Shown here: positions 1 to 5,482 of the stretch, in pieces | How the letters are laid out: every line of letters starts with the position of its first letter | Numbering within the stretch: position 1 is the stretch's first letter | Origin: Tannerella sp. | GTDB taxonomy: Bacteria > Bacteroidota > Bacteroidia > Bacteroidales > Tannerellaceae | Assembly (NCBI GenBank): GCA_031268395.1 | Contig: JAIRXI010000086.1 | Location: forward strand, 1-6,280 | Length of the DNA stretch: 6,280 nt | Direction of reading: 5' to 3' | Notes under the pieces: model-generated | What the model saw: only the letters and a program-made list of their open reading frames with translations | Told to the model about the DNA's origin: nothing | Database searches by the model: none | Program-made: the position numbers and the translations under genes

Positions 1-162
1 GCGTACTGCAATACGCGAATTGTGTACTGTAATACGCGGCTCGCGCACTGTAATACGCAAGTTGCGTACTGCAACACGCGGCTTGCGCACTGTAATACGC
101 GACTCGCGTACTGCAATACCCGAATCGTACACGAACGTATGCGGATGGTGTATTGTGTACTG
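1..162. repeat. 21-bp tandem repeat array, cut by window edge
   Basis: Six consecutive 21-bp units occupy 1-126, followed by a degenerate seventh (127-147) and a partial eighth (148-162). The consensus core is GCGTACTGCAATACGC plus a variable five-base tail. The core is itself nearly palindromic, with GCGTA and TACGC arms around CTGCAA. Units differ mostly by C/T and G/A transitions. Because 21 is a multiple of three and no unit contains a stop, reading frames stay open on both strands through the array. There are no unique spacers, so it is not a CRISPR array. The true left end lies outside the window, so copy number is unknown. Confidence 0.95.
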
Positions 163-198
163 AAAATTAAACTGTTGCATTTGCAAATGGGTCTCCAT
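1..198 (-). CDS. Possible heptapeptide-repeat protein, N-terminal part (runs off left edge)
   Basis: I do not recognise this gene. An ATG at 198-196 opens a frame of 66 codons that reaches the left edge without a stop. About 30 non-repetitive residues (METHLQMQQF...) precede heptads of the form R-I-(A/T)-V-R-x-x encoded by the 21-bp repeats. The argument for reality is a perfect Bacteroidetes -7 box (TATTTTTG, 224-231) placed 26 nt upstream of the ATG, the same distance seen at ahcY. Against it, differences between units are mostly amino-acid-changing in this frame, whereas the opposite strand (open from 1 to the stop at 249) shows more silent and conservative changes in a (Y/H)CNTR(L/I)(A/V) heptad. 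Only one of the two frames is likely to be real, and the array may be noncoding. Confidence 0.3.
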   Translation of the reverse strand, partial: METHLQMQQFNFQYTIHHPHTFVYDSGIAVRESRITVRKPRVAVRNLRITVREPRITVHNSRIAVR

Positions 199-223
199 TC
201 CTCAACTAATTGCTATTACCCTG

Positions 224-256
224 CAAAAATAAGAAACAGTTCCGAATAAATCACAA
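224..256 (-). promoter_or_regulatory. Candidate Bacteroidetes-type promoter reading into the repeat array
   Basis: On the minus strand TATTTTTG (224-231) matches the -7 consensus TAnnTTTG exactly. A TTG (256-254) lies 22 nt upstream, slightly more than the usual 19-21 spacing, so the -33 element is weak. Transcription would start near 217 and run leftwards into the repeat ORF. Confidence 0.4.
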
Positions 257-261
257 GGAAT

Positions 262-295
262 CAGGCACAATTTTTCTTTATCCGGCCTGTTTTTT
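262..295 (+). terminator. Weak candidate terminator after the repeat region
   Basis: CAGGC (262-266) can pair with GCCTG (285-289), and six T residues follow at 290-295. The stem is only 5 bp and the loop is 18 nt, so this is a poor intrinsic terminator. It would suit a plus-strand transcript ending after the TAA at 247-249. Confidence 0.2.
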
Positions 296-300
296 ATCGA

Positions 301-430
301 TAGTGTCCATGTTGTATTGATATAATTTTTAAACAGTTTGAAATCAGAGTTATATATCTATATCGCGAATTTAAATATTGCCTTGATTATCAACTATATA
401 AATTTTTATATCAATGGATCGTGGACATTA
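301..430. repeat. Long imperfect inverted repeat, AT-rich
   Basis: The reverse complement of 301-330 aligns without gaps to 401-430 with 22 of 30 identities, including TTATATCAAT (9-10 positions) and TGGACA. The arms enclose 70 bp of very AT-rich DNA. The sequence immediately outside the left arm does not continue the match. It may be the remains of a small inverted-repeat element or an extended cruciform. No function is assigned. The rest of 250-460 shows no gene I can support. Confidence 0.5.
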
Positions 431-459
431 CCCAAAATCGAAGTTCTCCCAAAAATTGG

Positions 460-693
460 AAATATGGCATGTACAGTGGGCTGGCTTTTGAACGAATGTA
501 CCGTTTCAAGCACGACTGTAAAAAGTTTTTATACGCATAACAAATTGAGAAGTACGTATTTAAGTCTGAAAAGAAATCTGCCCGTATTGTTCACTTTTGA
601 AGATTATCCTCAATTGAGCACCGTATACAACCAACGGCATTGGACGGCAGTTTCTCCGATTTGAAAAACAGACTGCGCAACCACAACGGTTAG
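460..693 (+). pseudogene. Frameshifted C-terminal relic of a transposase
   Basis: Three reading frames in succession encode what looks like the end of a DDE transposase common in Bacteroidetes. Frame 2 (to about 616) gives WLLNECTVSSTT, then YTHNKLRSTYLSLKRN and LFTFEDYPQL. Frame 3 (621-638) gives PYTTNG. Frame 1 (637-690) gives ALDGSFSDLKNRLRNHNG before a TAG at 691-693. Read together they form one continuous family-like sequence (the usual wording is close to NTTNALDG.F.DLK.KLRNHNGLS), recognised from memory rather than by a search. At least two frameshifts are needed and the N-terminal part with the first catalytic residues is absent, so it cannot be active. It lies on the opposite strand to the downstream sulfur-carrier operon. 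The exact IS family is uncertain. Confidence 0.7.
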
Positions 694-837
694 AAATAAA
701 GTTTTTGCATCTGTGTTCAGATTCTTTCCCGTTTCGCCTTTATCCAAAATTCAGGTTGCTCAGATCGCAATCACATGTTATTTCTTTCGCATCCCTCATC
801 GTTAGAAAACGGAAAGCCTGTCACGAAACCGTCTTCT
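694..837. other. Gene-free stretch after the sulfur-carrier operon
   Basis: No convincing gene or RNA is visible. On the minus strand, just past the peptidase stop codon, ACGG (832-829) can pair with CCGT (812-809), followed by TTTTC (808-804). This four-base-pair stem is too weak to call a terminator, although an operon end is expected here. Confidence 0.4.
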
Positions 838-1245
838 TTATATAACTTTGATTTTCACCGGGATCATACCTCCTTCGGCGGCTCTGGCAAACGCCTTGAC
901 TACCGGATGTTCGCCGGCCAAAGAGGCGATGAAATACAGGATGTCCGGATCGTATGCCAGCCGAATGTCTTCGTCTGACGGACGCGCCGGCGTGGAGGGA
1001 TGGCTGTGGTAGCTGCCAAGTATGCGCAATCCTTCGGCACGGGCTTCCCTGAGGACGCGAAACTGCTCCCTCGGGTCGAAGGAAAAATGTTCCGGACTGT
1101 GATCCGCATTCTCCATCGGAAAACGCTTTTTCACTGCGCCGTCCGTACCGGCCAGCAGACCGCAGGTCTCGTCGGGCAGTTCGTCGCATGCCTGCTGAAT
1201 GATGGCGTCGATAATCGTCCGGGGTATCTCTATCTCTTTTTTCAT
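838..1245 (-). CDS. JAMM-motif (M67 family) metallopeptidase, candidate carrier-processing protease
   Basis: A 135-residue zinc metallopeptidase of the Mov34/MPN/JAB1 fold. The full JAMM motif is visible: catalytic Glu26 in DETCGLL, then H80-S-H82-P, Ser90 and Asp93 in HSHPSTPARPSDED, with the expected seven residues between the second His and the Ser. The family cleaves isopeptide or C-terminal peptide bonds next to ubiquitin-like Gly-Gly tails. Bacterial examples such as Mec+, QbsD and HcyD act on sulfur carrier proteins. The start at 1245 (MKKEIEIP) is chosen because it overlaps the E1 gene stop as ATGA, and the 23-codon upstream extension (to 1314) would lie entirely inside the E1 gene and is arginine-rich noise. 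As last gene of the operon, its likely substrate is the carrier encoded at 2257-2048, which ends in GGGK. The protein appears complete and cytoplasmic, with no signal peptide. HcyD-like function is inferred. Confidence 0.93.
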   Translation of the reverse strand: MKKEIEIPRTIIDAIIQQACDELPDETCGLLAGTDGAVKKRFPMENADHSPEHFSFDPREQFRVLREARAEGLRILGSYHSHPSTPARPSDEDIRLAYDPDILYFIASLAGEHPVVKAFARAAEGGMIPVKIKVI

Positions 1246-2051
1246 TTCCCTTTCAGCTCGCACACAGTCTGTTCGGCTTCCGCCAATTCGCGAATGACGG
1301 GCAGCTCGCCGCATACCGGACAGCGTGGATTTCGTTTCAGCCTGACGGTACGGAAATTCATCGTCCTGGCGTCAAAGGTGAGCAGGCGGTCGGTCAACAA
1401 CTCACCCGCGCCCGTCAGGAACTTCAGTGCCTCTGCGGCCTGAATGGCACCTAGTATGCCGGGGATGGCACCCAGTACACCCGCCTGCGAACACGTCGGT
1501 ATGGCGCCGGGCGGCGGCGGACTGTGGAACGCACAGCGGTAACAGGCCGTACCCGGGAGATAAGTCAGCGTCTGCCCGTCGAAACGCAGGATGCCTCCGT
1601 GTGAAAATGGCTTGCCTGCCAGTACACAAGCGTCGTTGATCAAGAATTTGCCGGGAAAATTGTCCGTTCCGTCGACAACAAAATCATATTCCCGGATAAG
1701 GTCGAATGCGTTCCCCGCGCCGAAAAGCCCGTGAATGGCGTTGACCTTCACATCGGGATTGAGGAGATTGATTCGCTCCTTCGCCGACAGCACCTTGGTC
1801 CTGCCGACATCGGGTGTTGCATGTATCACTTGGCGCTGAAGGTTGCTCAGGTCAACGACATCGCCGTCAACAACCCCCAGCGTCCCGACACCGGCAGCGG
1901 CCAGATACAGCAATACCGGTGAACCCAGTCCGCCCGCGCCGATCACCAGCACTTTGCCGTTGCGTATCTTTTCCTGGCCTTCCACGCCGACTTCCTGCAG
2001 GAGGATATGGCGGCTGTAACGTTCGATTTGCGCTGCGGTAAAGTCCATCAT
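1242..2051 (-). CDS. ThiF/MoeB/HesA-family E1-like carrier-adenylating enzyme
   Basis: A 269-residue E1-like enzyme that uses ATP to adenylate the C-terminal glycine of a ubiquitin-fold sulfur carrier, preparing it for thiocarboxylate formation. Visible landmarks are RYSRHILL (11-18), the nucleotide-binding GAGGLGSP (38-45), D62-G-D64 followed by DLSNLQRQ with the arginine finger R73, K86, and DGTDNF (127-132) with Asp130. A structural zinc site is formed by C170/C173 (CYRC) and C244/C247 (CPVC). Cys187 in TCSQAGVLG sits where ThiF-type enzymes carry their conserved cysteine. There is no rhodanese domain. Length is near that of MoeB and ThiF (about 250 residues). The gene overlaps the carrier upstream (ATGATG, two possible starts at 2051 and 2048) and the peptidase downstream (ATGA), which implies translational coupling. 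Automated annotation may call it MoeB or ThiF, but neighbouring genes give no support for molybdopterin or thiamine synthesis. Confidence 0.93.
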   Translation of the reverse strand: MMDFTAAQIERYSRHILLQEVGVEGQEKIRNGKVLVIGAGGLGSPVLLYLAAAGVGTLGVVDGDVVDLSNLQRQVIHATPDVGRTKVLSAKERINLLNPDVKVNAIHGLFGAGNAFDLIREYDFVVDGTDNFPGKFLINDACVLAGKPFSHGGILRFDGQTLTYLPGTACYRCAFHSPPPPGAIPTCSQAGVLGAIPGILGAIQAAEALKFLTGAGELLTDRLLTFDARTMNFRTVRLKRNPRCPVCGELPVIRELAEAEQTVCELKGK

Positions 2052-2257
2052 TTTCCCCCTCCCATGAAATACAGAAAATCCACTTCGTCGCCCTCCTGGA
2101 GAGCAGTCCCGCCAAATTCCCCGTGTTCGACAAATGTCCCGTTGAGCTGTACGGAAATCATCTCCGGCTGGAAGACCTGCCGCAAGGCCATCAATTCGGC
2201 CAGTGTGAGCGGAAGCTGTACTTCCAGCGTTTCATCATTTACTTTAATCTGACTCAT
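2048..2257 (-). CDS. ThiS/MoaD-like sulfur carrier protein with GGGK tail
   Basis: A 69-residue beta-grasp protein of ThiS type. It starts MSQIKVNDE, has the helix segment LTLAELMAL, the conserved VQLNGTFV strand-turn (36-43), L..GDEVDF near the end, and finishes FLYFMGGGK. Such carriers hold sulfur as a C-terminal Gly-Gly thiocarboxylate. Here a lysine follows three glycines, and the codons GGA GGG GGA AAA TGA are clear, so the glycine terminus is masked and must be exposed by proteolysis before the E1 can act. The JAMM peptidase two genes downstream is the natural candidate. The ATG is preceded by A-rich ACTAAAGAGAAAA, typical for the phylum. It is first in a three-gene operon with both junctions overlapping. 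It resembles HcyS of the Wolinella homocysteine route more than thiamine ThiS, as judged by its tail and neighbours. That role is inference. Confidence 0.92.
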   Translation of the reverse strand: MSQIKVNDETLEVQLPLTLAELMALRQVFQPEMISVQLNGTFVEHGEFGGTALQEGDEVDFLYFMGGGK

Positions 2258-2556
2258 TTTTCTCTTTAGTTAAATCCCGGAACATCCATTCCACAACTGG
2301 CGACGGAATGTCCGCGAAAGTTGCAGGGGATGATCCCGTGTTTGAAAATAGTGCCGCAAAAGTATCCAAACCGGTTTTCTCAGAAAATACCCTCTGCTGG
2401 GTATATTTGGGGACATGAAAGATATTTCGCGCGGCTCAAAATGGCGTGATGCGAATGGCGGAAGACAGAATGCCGCTGCCGTCATTGCGGGGCACGAAAC
2501 GGGATAATCCAAGCTGCACGGTGGCCGGATAGCTTCGCCGCTTTTCGCTATTTGGA
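2258..2556. other. Spacer of about 300 bp between ahcY and the sulfur-carrier operon
   Basis: No gene is supported. An 80-codon minus-strand frame (2512-2270) has an arginine- and proline-rich composition without family resemblance and is rejected. The part nearest the carrier gene holds its promoter (2357-2387) and a leader of about 93 nt. Within the leader, CATTCC (2287-2292) and GGAATG (2305-2310) form a six-base-pair hairpin, extendable by outer GGA/TCC across an asymmetric bulge. Just past ahcY, ATAGC (2529-2533) and GCTAT (2547-2551) form a short hairpin without a T-tract. I could not match the leader to a known riboswitch. Confidence 0.5.
2357..2387 (-). promoter_or_regulatory. Promoter of the sulfur-carrier operon
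   Basis: On the minus strand TACTTTTG (2364-2357) matches the Bacteroidetes -7 box TAnnTTTG. TTTT (2387-2384) sits exactly 19 nt upstream in the -33 position, one base off TTTG. Predicted transcription start is near 2350, giving a leader of roughly 93 nt. It implies that the carrier operon can be expressed independently of ahcY. Confidence 0.6.
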
Positions 2557-3975
2557 TCAGTACCGGTAATGGTCTGCTTTGTAAGGCCCTTCTGCCGGCA
2601 CGCCGATGTATTCGGCCTGTTCCTTCGTCAGTGCAGTCAGTTTGACGCCAATACGTTCGAGATGCAGACGGGCTACTTCTTCATCCAGGTATTTGGGCAG
2701 GCGGTATACGCCCGTCCGGTATTCTTTCTGCCACAGGTCGATCTGCGCCAGCGTCTGGTTGGTAAAGGAATTGCTCATCACGAAGGAGGGATGGCCGGTA
2801 GCGCAGCCGAGGTTGACCAGACGCCCTTCGGCCAGCAGGAAAATCGAATGCCCGTCGGGGAACGTATACTTGTCTACCTGAGGTTTGATATTGACATGCC
2901 TGATTCCGGGGAAACCGGTTAACTGCTCCACCTGAATTTCGTTGTCGAAATGGCCGATGTTGCAGACAATCGCCTGGTCGCGCATGACTTTCATGTGATT
3001 GATGGTGATAATATCGCAGTTGCCGGTAGTGGTGACAAAGATGTTCCCTTCCTTCACGGCCTCTTCCATTACGGTCACTTCAAATCCTTCCATGGCAGCC
3101 TGCAAAGCGCAGATGGGGTCGATCTCCGTAACGATTACGCGGGCGCCGTAGGAGCGCATTGAGTGTGCACAGCCTTTGCCCACATCGCCATATCCGGCCA
3201 CGACCACCACCTTGCCGGCAATCATCACGTCCGTTGCCCGCTTGATGCCATCAGCCAGCGACTCGCGGCAGCCGTACAGATTGTCGAACTTCGACTTGGT
3301 CACGGAATCATTCACATTGATGGCCGGAACCAGCAGTTCGCCGCATTCCATCATCCGGTATAGGCGGTGTACGCCGGTCGTCGTTTCTTCCGAAATCCCG
3401 CGCATGCCGGTCAGCATCCGGTGCCAGCGCTGCGGATCTTCCTTCAGAATCTGTTTCAGCCGGTCCTGGACGATCTGCTCTTCGAGGTTGTGTCCCCGAC
3501 GGTCGAGGGTCGACGGGTCGTTTTCCGCCCGATATCCCCGGTGAAACAGCAGGGATGCGTCGCCGCCGTCATCTACAATCAGGCTGGGGCCTTCGCCGCC
3601 AGGAAAACGCAGTGCCCGGTCGGTGCACCACCAGTATTCCTCAAGGCTCTCGCCCTTCCATGCAAATACCGGTATGCCGGCCGCCGCAATAGCCGCCGCT
3701 GCGTGGTCCTGCGTCGAAAAGATATTGCAACTTGCCCAGCGCACCTTGGCACCCAGTTCAACAAGCGTTTCGATCAGTACGGCCGTCTGGACGGTCATGT
3801 GCAGCGAGCCGGTAATCCGCGCACCCTCGAGCGGCCGGCAGCCAGCATATTTCCTGCGCAGAGCCATAAGTCCGGGCATTTCGTGTTCGGCAATTTCGAT
3901 TTCCTTGCGTCCGAAACCGGCCAGTTGAATGTCAGCCACTTTGTGGGGCAACTGATCTGAATGTAATTGTGACAT
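2557..3975 (-). CDS. ahcY: Adenosylhomocysteinase (S-adenosyl-L-homocysteine hydrolase)
   Basis: Cytosolic NAD-dependent enzyme that splits S-adenosylhomocysteine into adenosine and L-homocysteine, relieving inhibition of methyltransferases and feeding methionine synthesis. The 472 residues contain [10 protein letters not shown] (82-91), the catalytic stretch [11 protein letters not shown] with Lys227 and Asp231, Cys236, the NAD-binding loop GYGDVGKG (261-268), [10 protein letters not shown] with His341, [11 protein letters not shown] with His395, and the C-terminal [10 protein letters not shown] whose Lys466 and Tyr470 reach the neighbouring subunit's NAD. The roughly 40-residue insertion after [10 protein letters not shown] (134-143) is typical of bacterial and plant enzymes and missing from the human form. 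The start at 3975 (MSQLHSDQ) is preferred over an upstream ATG at 4047, because the extension would lie across and upstream of the promoter box. A -7 box sits 26 nt upstream. The gene appears intact. It is co-oriented with the sulfur-carrier operon, which fits a shared homocysteine theme. Confidence 0.97.
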   Translation of the reverse strand: MSQLHSDQLPHKVADIQLAGFGRKEIEIAEHEMPGLMALRRKYAGCRPLEGARITGSLHMTVQTAVLIETLVELGAKVRWASCNIFSTQDHAAAAIAAAGIPVFAWKGESLEEYWWCTDRALRFPGGEGPSLIVDDGGDASLLFHRGYRAENDPSTLDRRGHNLEEQIVQDRLKQILKEDPQRWHRMLTGMRGISEETTTGVHRLYRMMECGELLVPAINVNDSVTKSKFDNLYGCRESLADGIKRATDVMIAGKVVVVAGYGDVGKGCAHSMRSYGARVIVTEIDPICALQAAMEGFEVTVMEEAVKEGNIFVTTTGNCDIITINHMKVMRDQAIVCNIGHFDNEIQVEQLTGFPGIRHVNIKPQVDKYTFPDGHSIFLLAEGRLVNLGCATGHPSFVMSNSFTNQTLAQIDLWQKEYRTGVYRLPKYLDEEVARLHLERIGVKLTALTKEQAEYIGVPAEGPYKADHYRY

Positions 3976-3995
3976 AATTTTTTCATTCTTTATTG

Positions 3996-4029
3996 GGGTA
4001 CAAAGATATAAAAAAATATCTTTGCACCC
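3996..4029. promoter_or_regulatory. Palindromic divergent promoter between ahcY and the metallopeptidase genes
   Basis: GGGTACAAAGATAT (3996-4009) and ATATCTTTGCACCC (4016-4029) are inverted copies with 13 of 14 matches, separated by six A residues. Each arm contains a perfect -7 box: TATCTTTG on the minus strand (4008-4001), aimed at ahcY, and TATCTTTG on the plus strand (4017-4024), aimed at the ORF at 4087. For the plus promoter ATTG (3992-3995) lies 21 nt upstream as a plausible -33. For the minus promoter the best -33 candidate is TTTC (4034-4031) at 22 nt, which is weak. The ahcY leader would be only about 20 nt. Confidence 0.65.
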
Positions 4030-4086
4030 GGAAACGGAGTGGGTCATTTCTCCCGTTTATTTTGTTTATATATGAATCATTGCATT

Positions 4087-4341
4087 ATGAAACGTTTTTT
4101 TCTGTTTGCTCCCTTCCCGGCGACCGAAGCCCTGTCCGGTGCGCAAAATCAGGCGTCAGAGGCGGGTATGCCGGAAATACCGGATGCAACAGACGGCCGG
4201 CATACCCCAGCGCAGGCTGTCCGTCCTGCCTGCCGGAAAGGAGGCCTTGTCCCCGGTCGGCAGGGCACAGTCAGTACGAACCTGTGGACGCCCAGCCGCA
4301 AGCAACTGTGGCTGTCCTTTGTCAGCAGCTGGCCGGAATGA
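4087..4341 (+). CDS. Small unrecognised ORF translationally coupled to the metallopeptidase
   Basis: I do not recognise this product. ATG at 4087 opens 84 codons starting MKRFFLFAPFPA and continuing TEALSGAQNQ. The positively charged start and hydrophobic stretch hint at a signal peptide, but prolines break the hydrophobic core. The rest (DATDGRHTPAQA, NLWTPSRKQLW) shows no motif I can name. Two facts support it: a good promoter box at 4017-4024 in the right orientation, and a stop codon that overlaps the next gene as ATGA (4338-4341). Against it, all three plus frames are open over much of this GC-rich stretch, so chance is possible. In-frame starts at 4039 and 4072 are alternatives. It could also be a degraded exported protein. 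Confidence 0.35.
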   Translation: MKRFFLFAPFPATEALSGAQNQASEAGMPEIPDATDGRHTPAQAVRPACRKGGLVPGRQGTVSTNLWTPSRKQLWLSFVSSWPE

Positions 4342-5048
4342 TCCCGGAGCGAACCGTCGACGGAGGCGACCTGGGGCCAATCATTCTCCGCCGCAACTCC
4401 CGCGCCGAGCGTTACTCACTGCGCGTCAGGGATGGACAGGTGATCGGGACGATCCCCAGGCAGGGCAGCGAACGCGAACTGCTCGCGTTTGTCGACAGGC
4501 AGCGACAGCGGTTGTTGCAGATGCTGCACCTCAGTCCAAAACGCCTGCCGTGGAACGAATCGACTGACGTGCAGACGTACACTTTCCGTGTGCACGTGTT
4601 CCAGACTTCACGGTCGAATTTCTATGCAAACCTCCGCGATGGCGTGCTGCATATCGCCTGTCCGGAAAAAACCGATTTTGAACAGGAAAAGGTACAGCAA
4701 CTGCTTCAGACGCTGTTTGAAAAAGCGCTCCGTCACGAAGCGAAACGGACGCTCCCTCCCCGCCTGCAAATGCTGGCGGCACACCATTCGTTCCACTATA
4801 CCTGCATGACCATCCGCAATACACAATCCCGCTGGGGAAGCTGCTCATCGCAAAAACGTATCAGTCTCTCACTTTCGCTGATGCTGCTGCCGGAACACCT
4901 GATTGATTATATCCTTCTGCACGAGCTGTGCCACACGGTCGAAATGAACCACGGCGAACGGTTCTGGCAACTGATGGACAAAGTCACCGGAAATCGGGCA
5001 CAAGCACTCCGCCGGGAACTGAAAAAATACCGGATGACGGGCAGATAA
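4338..5048 (+). CDS. YgjP-type (DUF45, SprT/M48-like) zinc metallopeptidase
   Basis: A predicted cytoplasmic zinc-dependent metallopeptidase of the YgjP/DUF45 group. The 236 residues show the family's N-terminal RNSRAERYSLRVRDG (19-33), a helical middle rich in Gln and Arg, then RWGSCSS (165-171), a strand-like ISLSLSLMLLP, IDYILLHELCH with zinc ligands His195 and His199 and catalytic Glu196, and the third ligand His205 in NHGERFW. Physiological substrates of this group are not well established. The start at 4338 gives the usual family length (about 230-240), and the ATGA overlap with the preceding ORF supports it. The same frame is open back to 3993, but that extension contains cysteine/proline-rich sequence without similarity. 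An IS3-family element begins 4 bp after the stop but leaves the coding region intact. Confidence 0.88.
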   Translation: MIPERTVDGGDLGPIILRRNSRAERYSLRVRDGQVIGTIPRQGSERELLAFVDRQRQRLLQMLHLSPKRLPWNESTDVQTYTFRVHVFQTSRSNFYANLRDGVLHIACPEKTDFEQEKVQQLLQTLFEKALRHEAKRTLPPRLQMLAAHHSFHYTCMTIRNTQSRWGSCSSQKRISLSLSLMLLPEHLIDYILLHELCHTVEMNHGERFWQLMDKVTGNRAQALRRELKKYRMTGR

Positions 5049-5107
5049 CAAATGTCTTGTCCTGAAATAGCTTTACAAAATACGAACAATAAAAAATCAG
5101 TAAAGTT

Positions 5108-5482
5108 ATGGTAAAACGAGAAAGAAAATCTTATTCGGAAGAATTTAAGAAATGTGTATTAACCGCTTATCAATAGTGAGTCGGTATCACGGATAGCCGT
5201 TCGGTATGATGTAAACAGGGATACGGTGGGCAGTTGGGTTTATCGAAGAAGGAGGATTTCCGATTCGGGGAAAGCGTTACATTAGCGCCTTCAGAAACGG
5301 ATTTTATGAAAAGTGAAGCATTGTCACCGGAGGCAAAAGAGGTGCGTATTCTAGAATTGGAGGCCGCTCTTGCCAGCGAAAAGATGTGTTCGGAATGTCT
5401 GGAGAAGATGATAGAGATAGCCGGGCGTGAGTTGAAAATCGACATCAGAAAAAAATCTGGAGACAAACAGTCCTTGAGATGA
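5108..5482 (+). pseudogene. IS3-family orfA with two frameshifts
   Basis: The DNA-binding subunit of an IS3-family transposase, broken into three frames. MVKRERKSYSEEFKKCVL runs from 5108 until TAG at 5174-5176. The helix-turn-helix segment ESVSRIAVRYDVNRDTVGSW continues in another frame from 5178. From about 5240 the reading returns to the first frame with LSKKEDFRFGESVTLAP, a leucine-zipper-like IRELE-type stretch (RILELEAALASEKM) and AGRELKIDIRKKSGDKQ, ending with TGA at 5480-5482. The joined sequence follows family order, so two small indels inactivated it. Confidence 0.8.
5449..5455 (+). promoter_or_regulatory. A7 slippery site for -1 frameshifting between orfA and orfB
   Basis: Seven A residues at 5449-5455 read A-AAA-AAA in the orfA frame. 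A -1 slip there enters the orfB frame, which has no stop between the slip and the orfB ATG at 5479. The fusion would read IRKKIWRQTVLEMRQERSS. IS3-family elements commonly make their OrfAB transposase this way. The downstream ATGA overlap (5479-5482) is a second coupling signal. Confidence 0.65.

Noticed and set aside
1..162. CRISPR array
   Set aside because: Units are contiguous 21-mers with no unique spacers, and no cas genes are nearby.
338..664. 108-residue plus-strand ORF taken as a real gene
   Set aside because: It starts at a TTG inside the AT-rich inverted repeat, and its second half is one frame of a broken transposase whose similarity continues in other frames.
1246..1314. 23-codon N-terminal extension of the JAMM peptidase
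   Set aside because: It lies entirely within the E1 gene in another frame and precedes the ATGA-overlap start that fits the family N-terminus.
838..2257. Thiamine (ThiS-ThiF) or molybdopterin (MoaD-MoeB) operon
   Set aside because: There is no thiG, thiH, thiC, moaE or related gene, a JAMM peptidase is present, and the carrier ends in GGGK rather than GG.
2270..2512. 80-codon minus-strand ORF between ahcY and the carrier
   Set aside because: It runs through the carrier operon's predicted promoter and leader and shows no recognisable domain.
3367..3960. 197-codon plus-strand frame antisense to ahcY
   Set aside because: It lies wholly inside the confidently identified ahcY gene on the other strand and has no family resemblance; it is a frame shadow of a GC-rich gene.
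3976..4016. SAH or SAM riboswitch in front of ahcY
   Set aside because: The predicted leader is only about 20 nt, too short for any known aptamer of this type.
3993..4337. N-terminal extension of the metallopeptidase to a 351-residue protein
   Set aside because: The extension is cysteine/proline-rich without family similarity, begins before the predicted transcription start, and the ATG at 4338 gives the usual family length.
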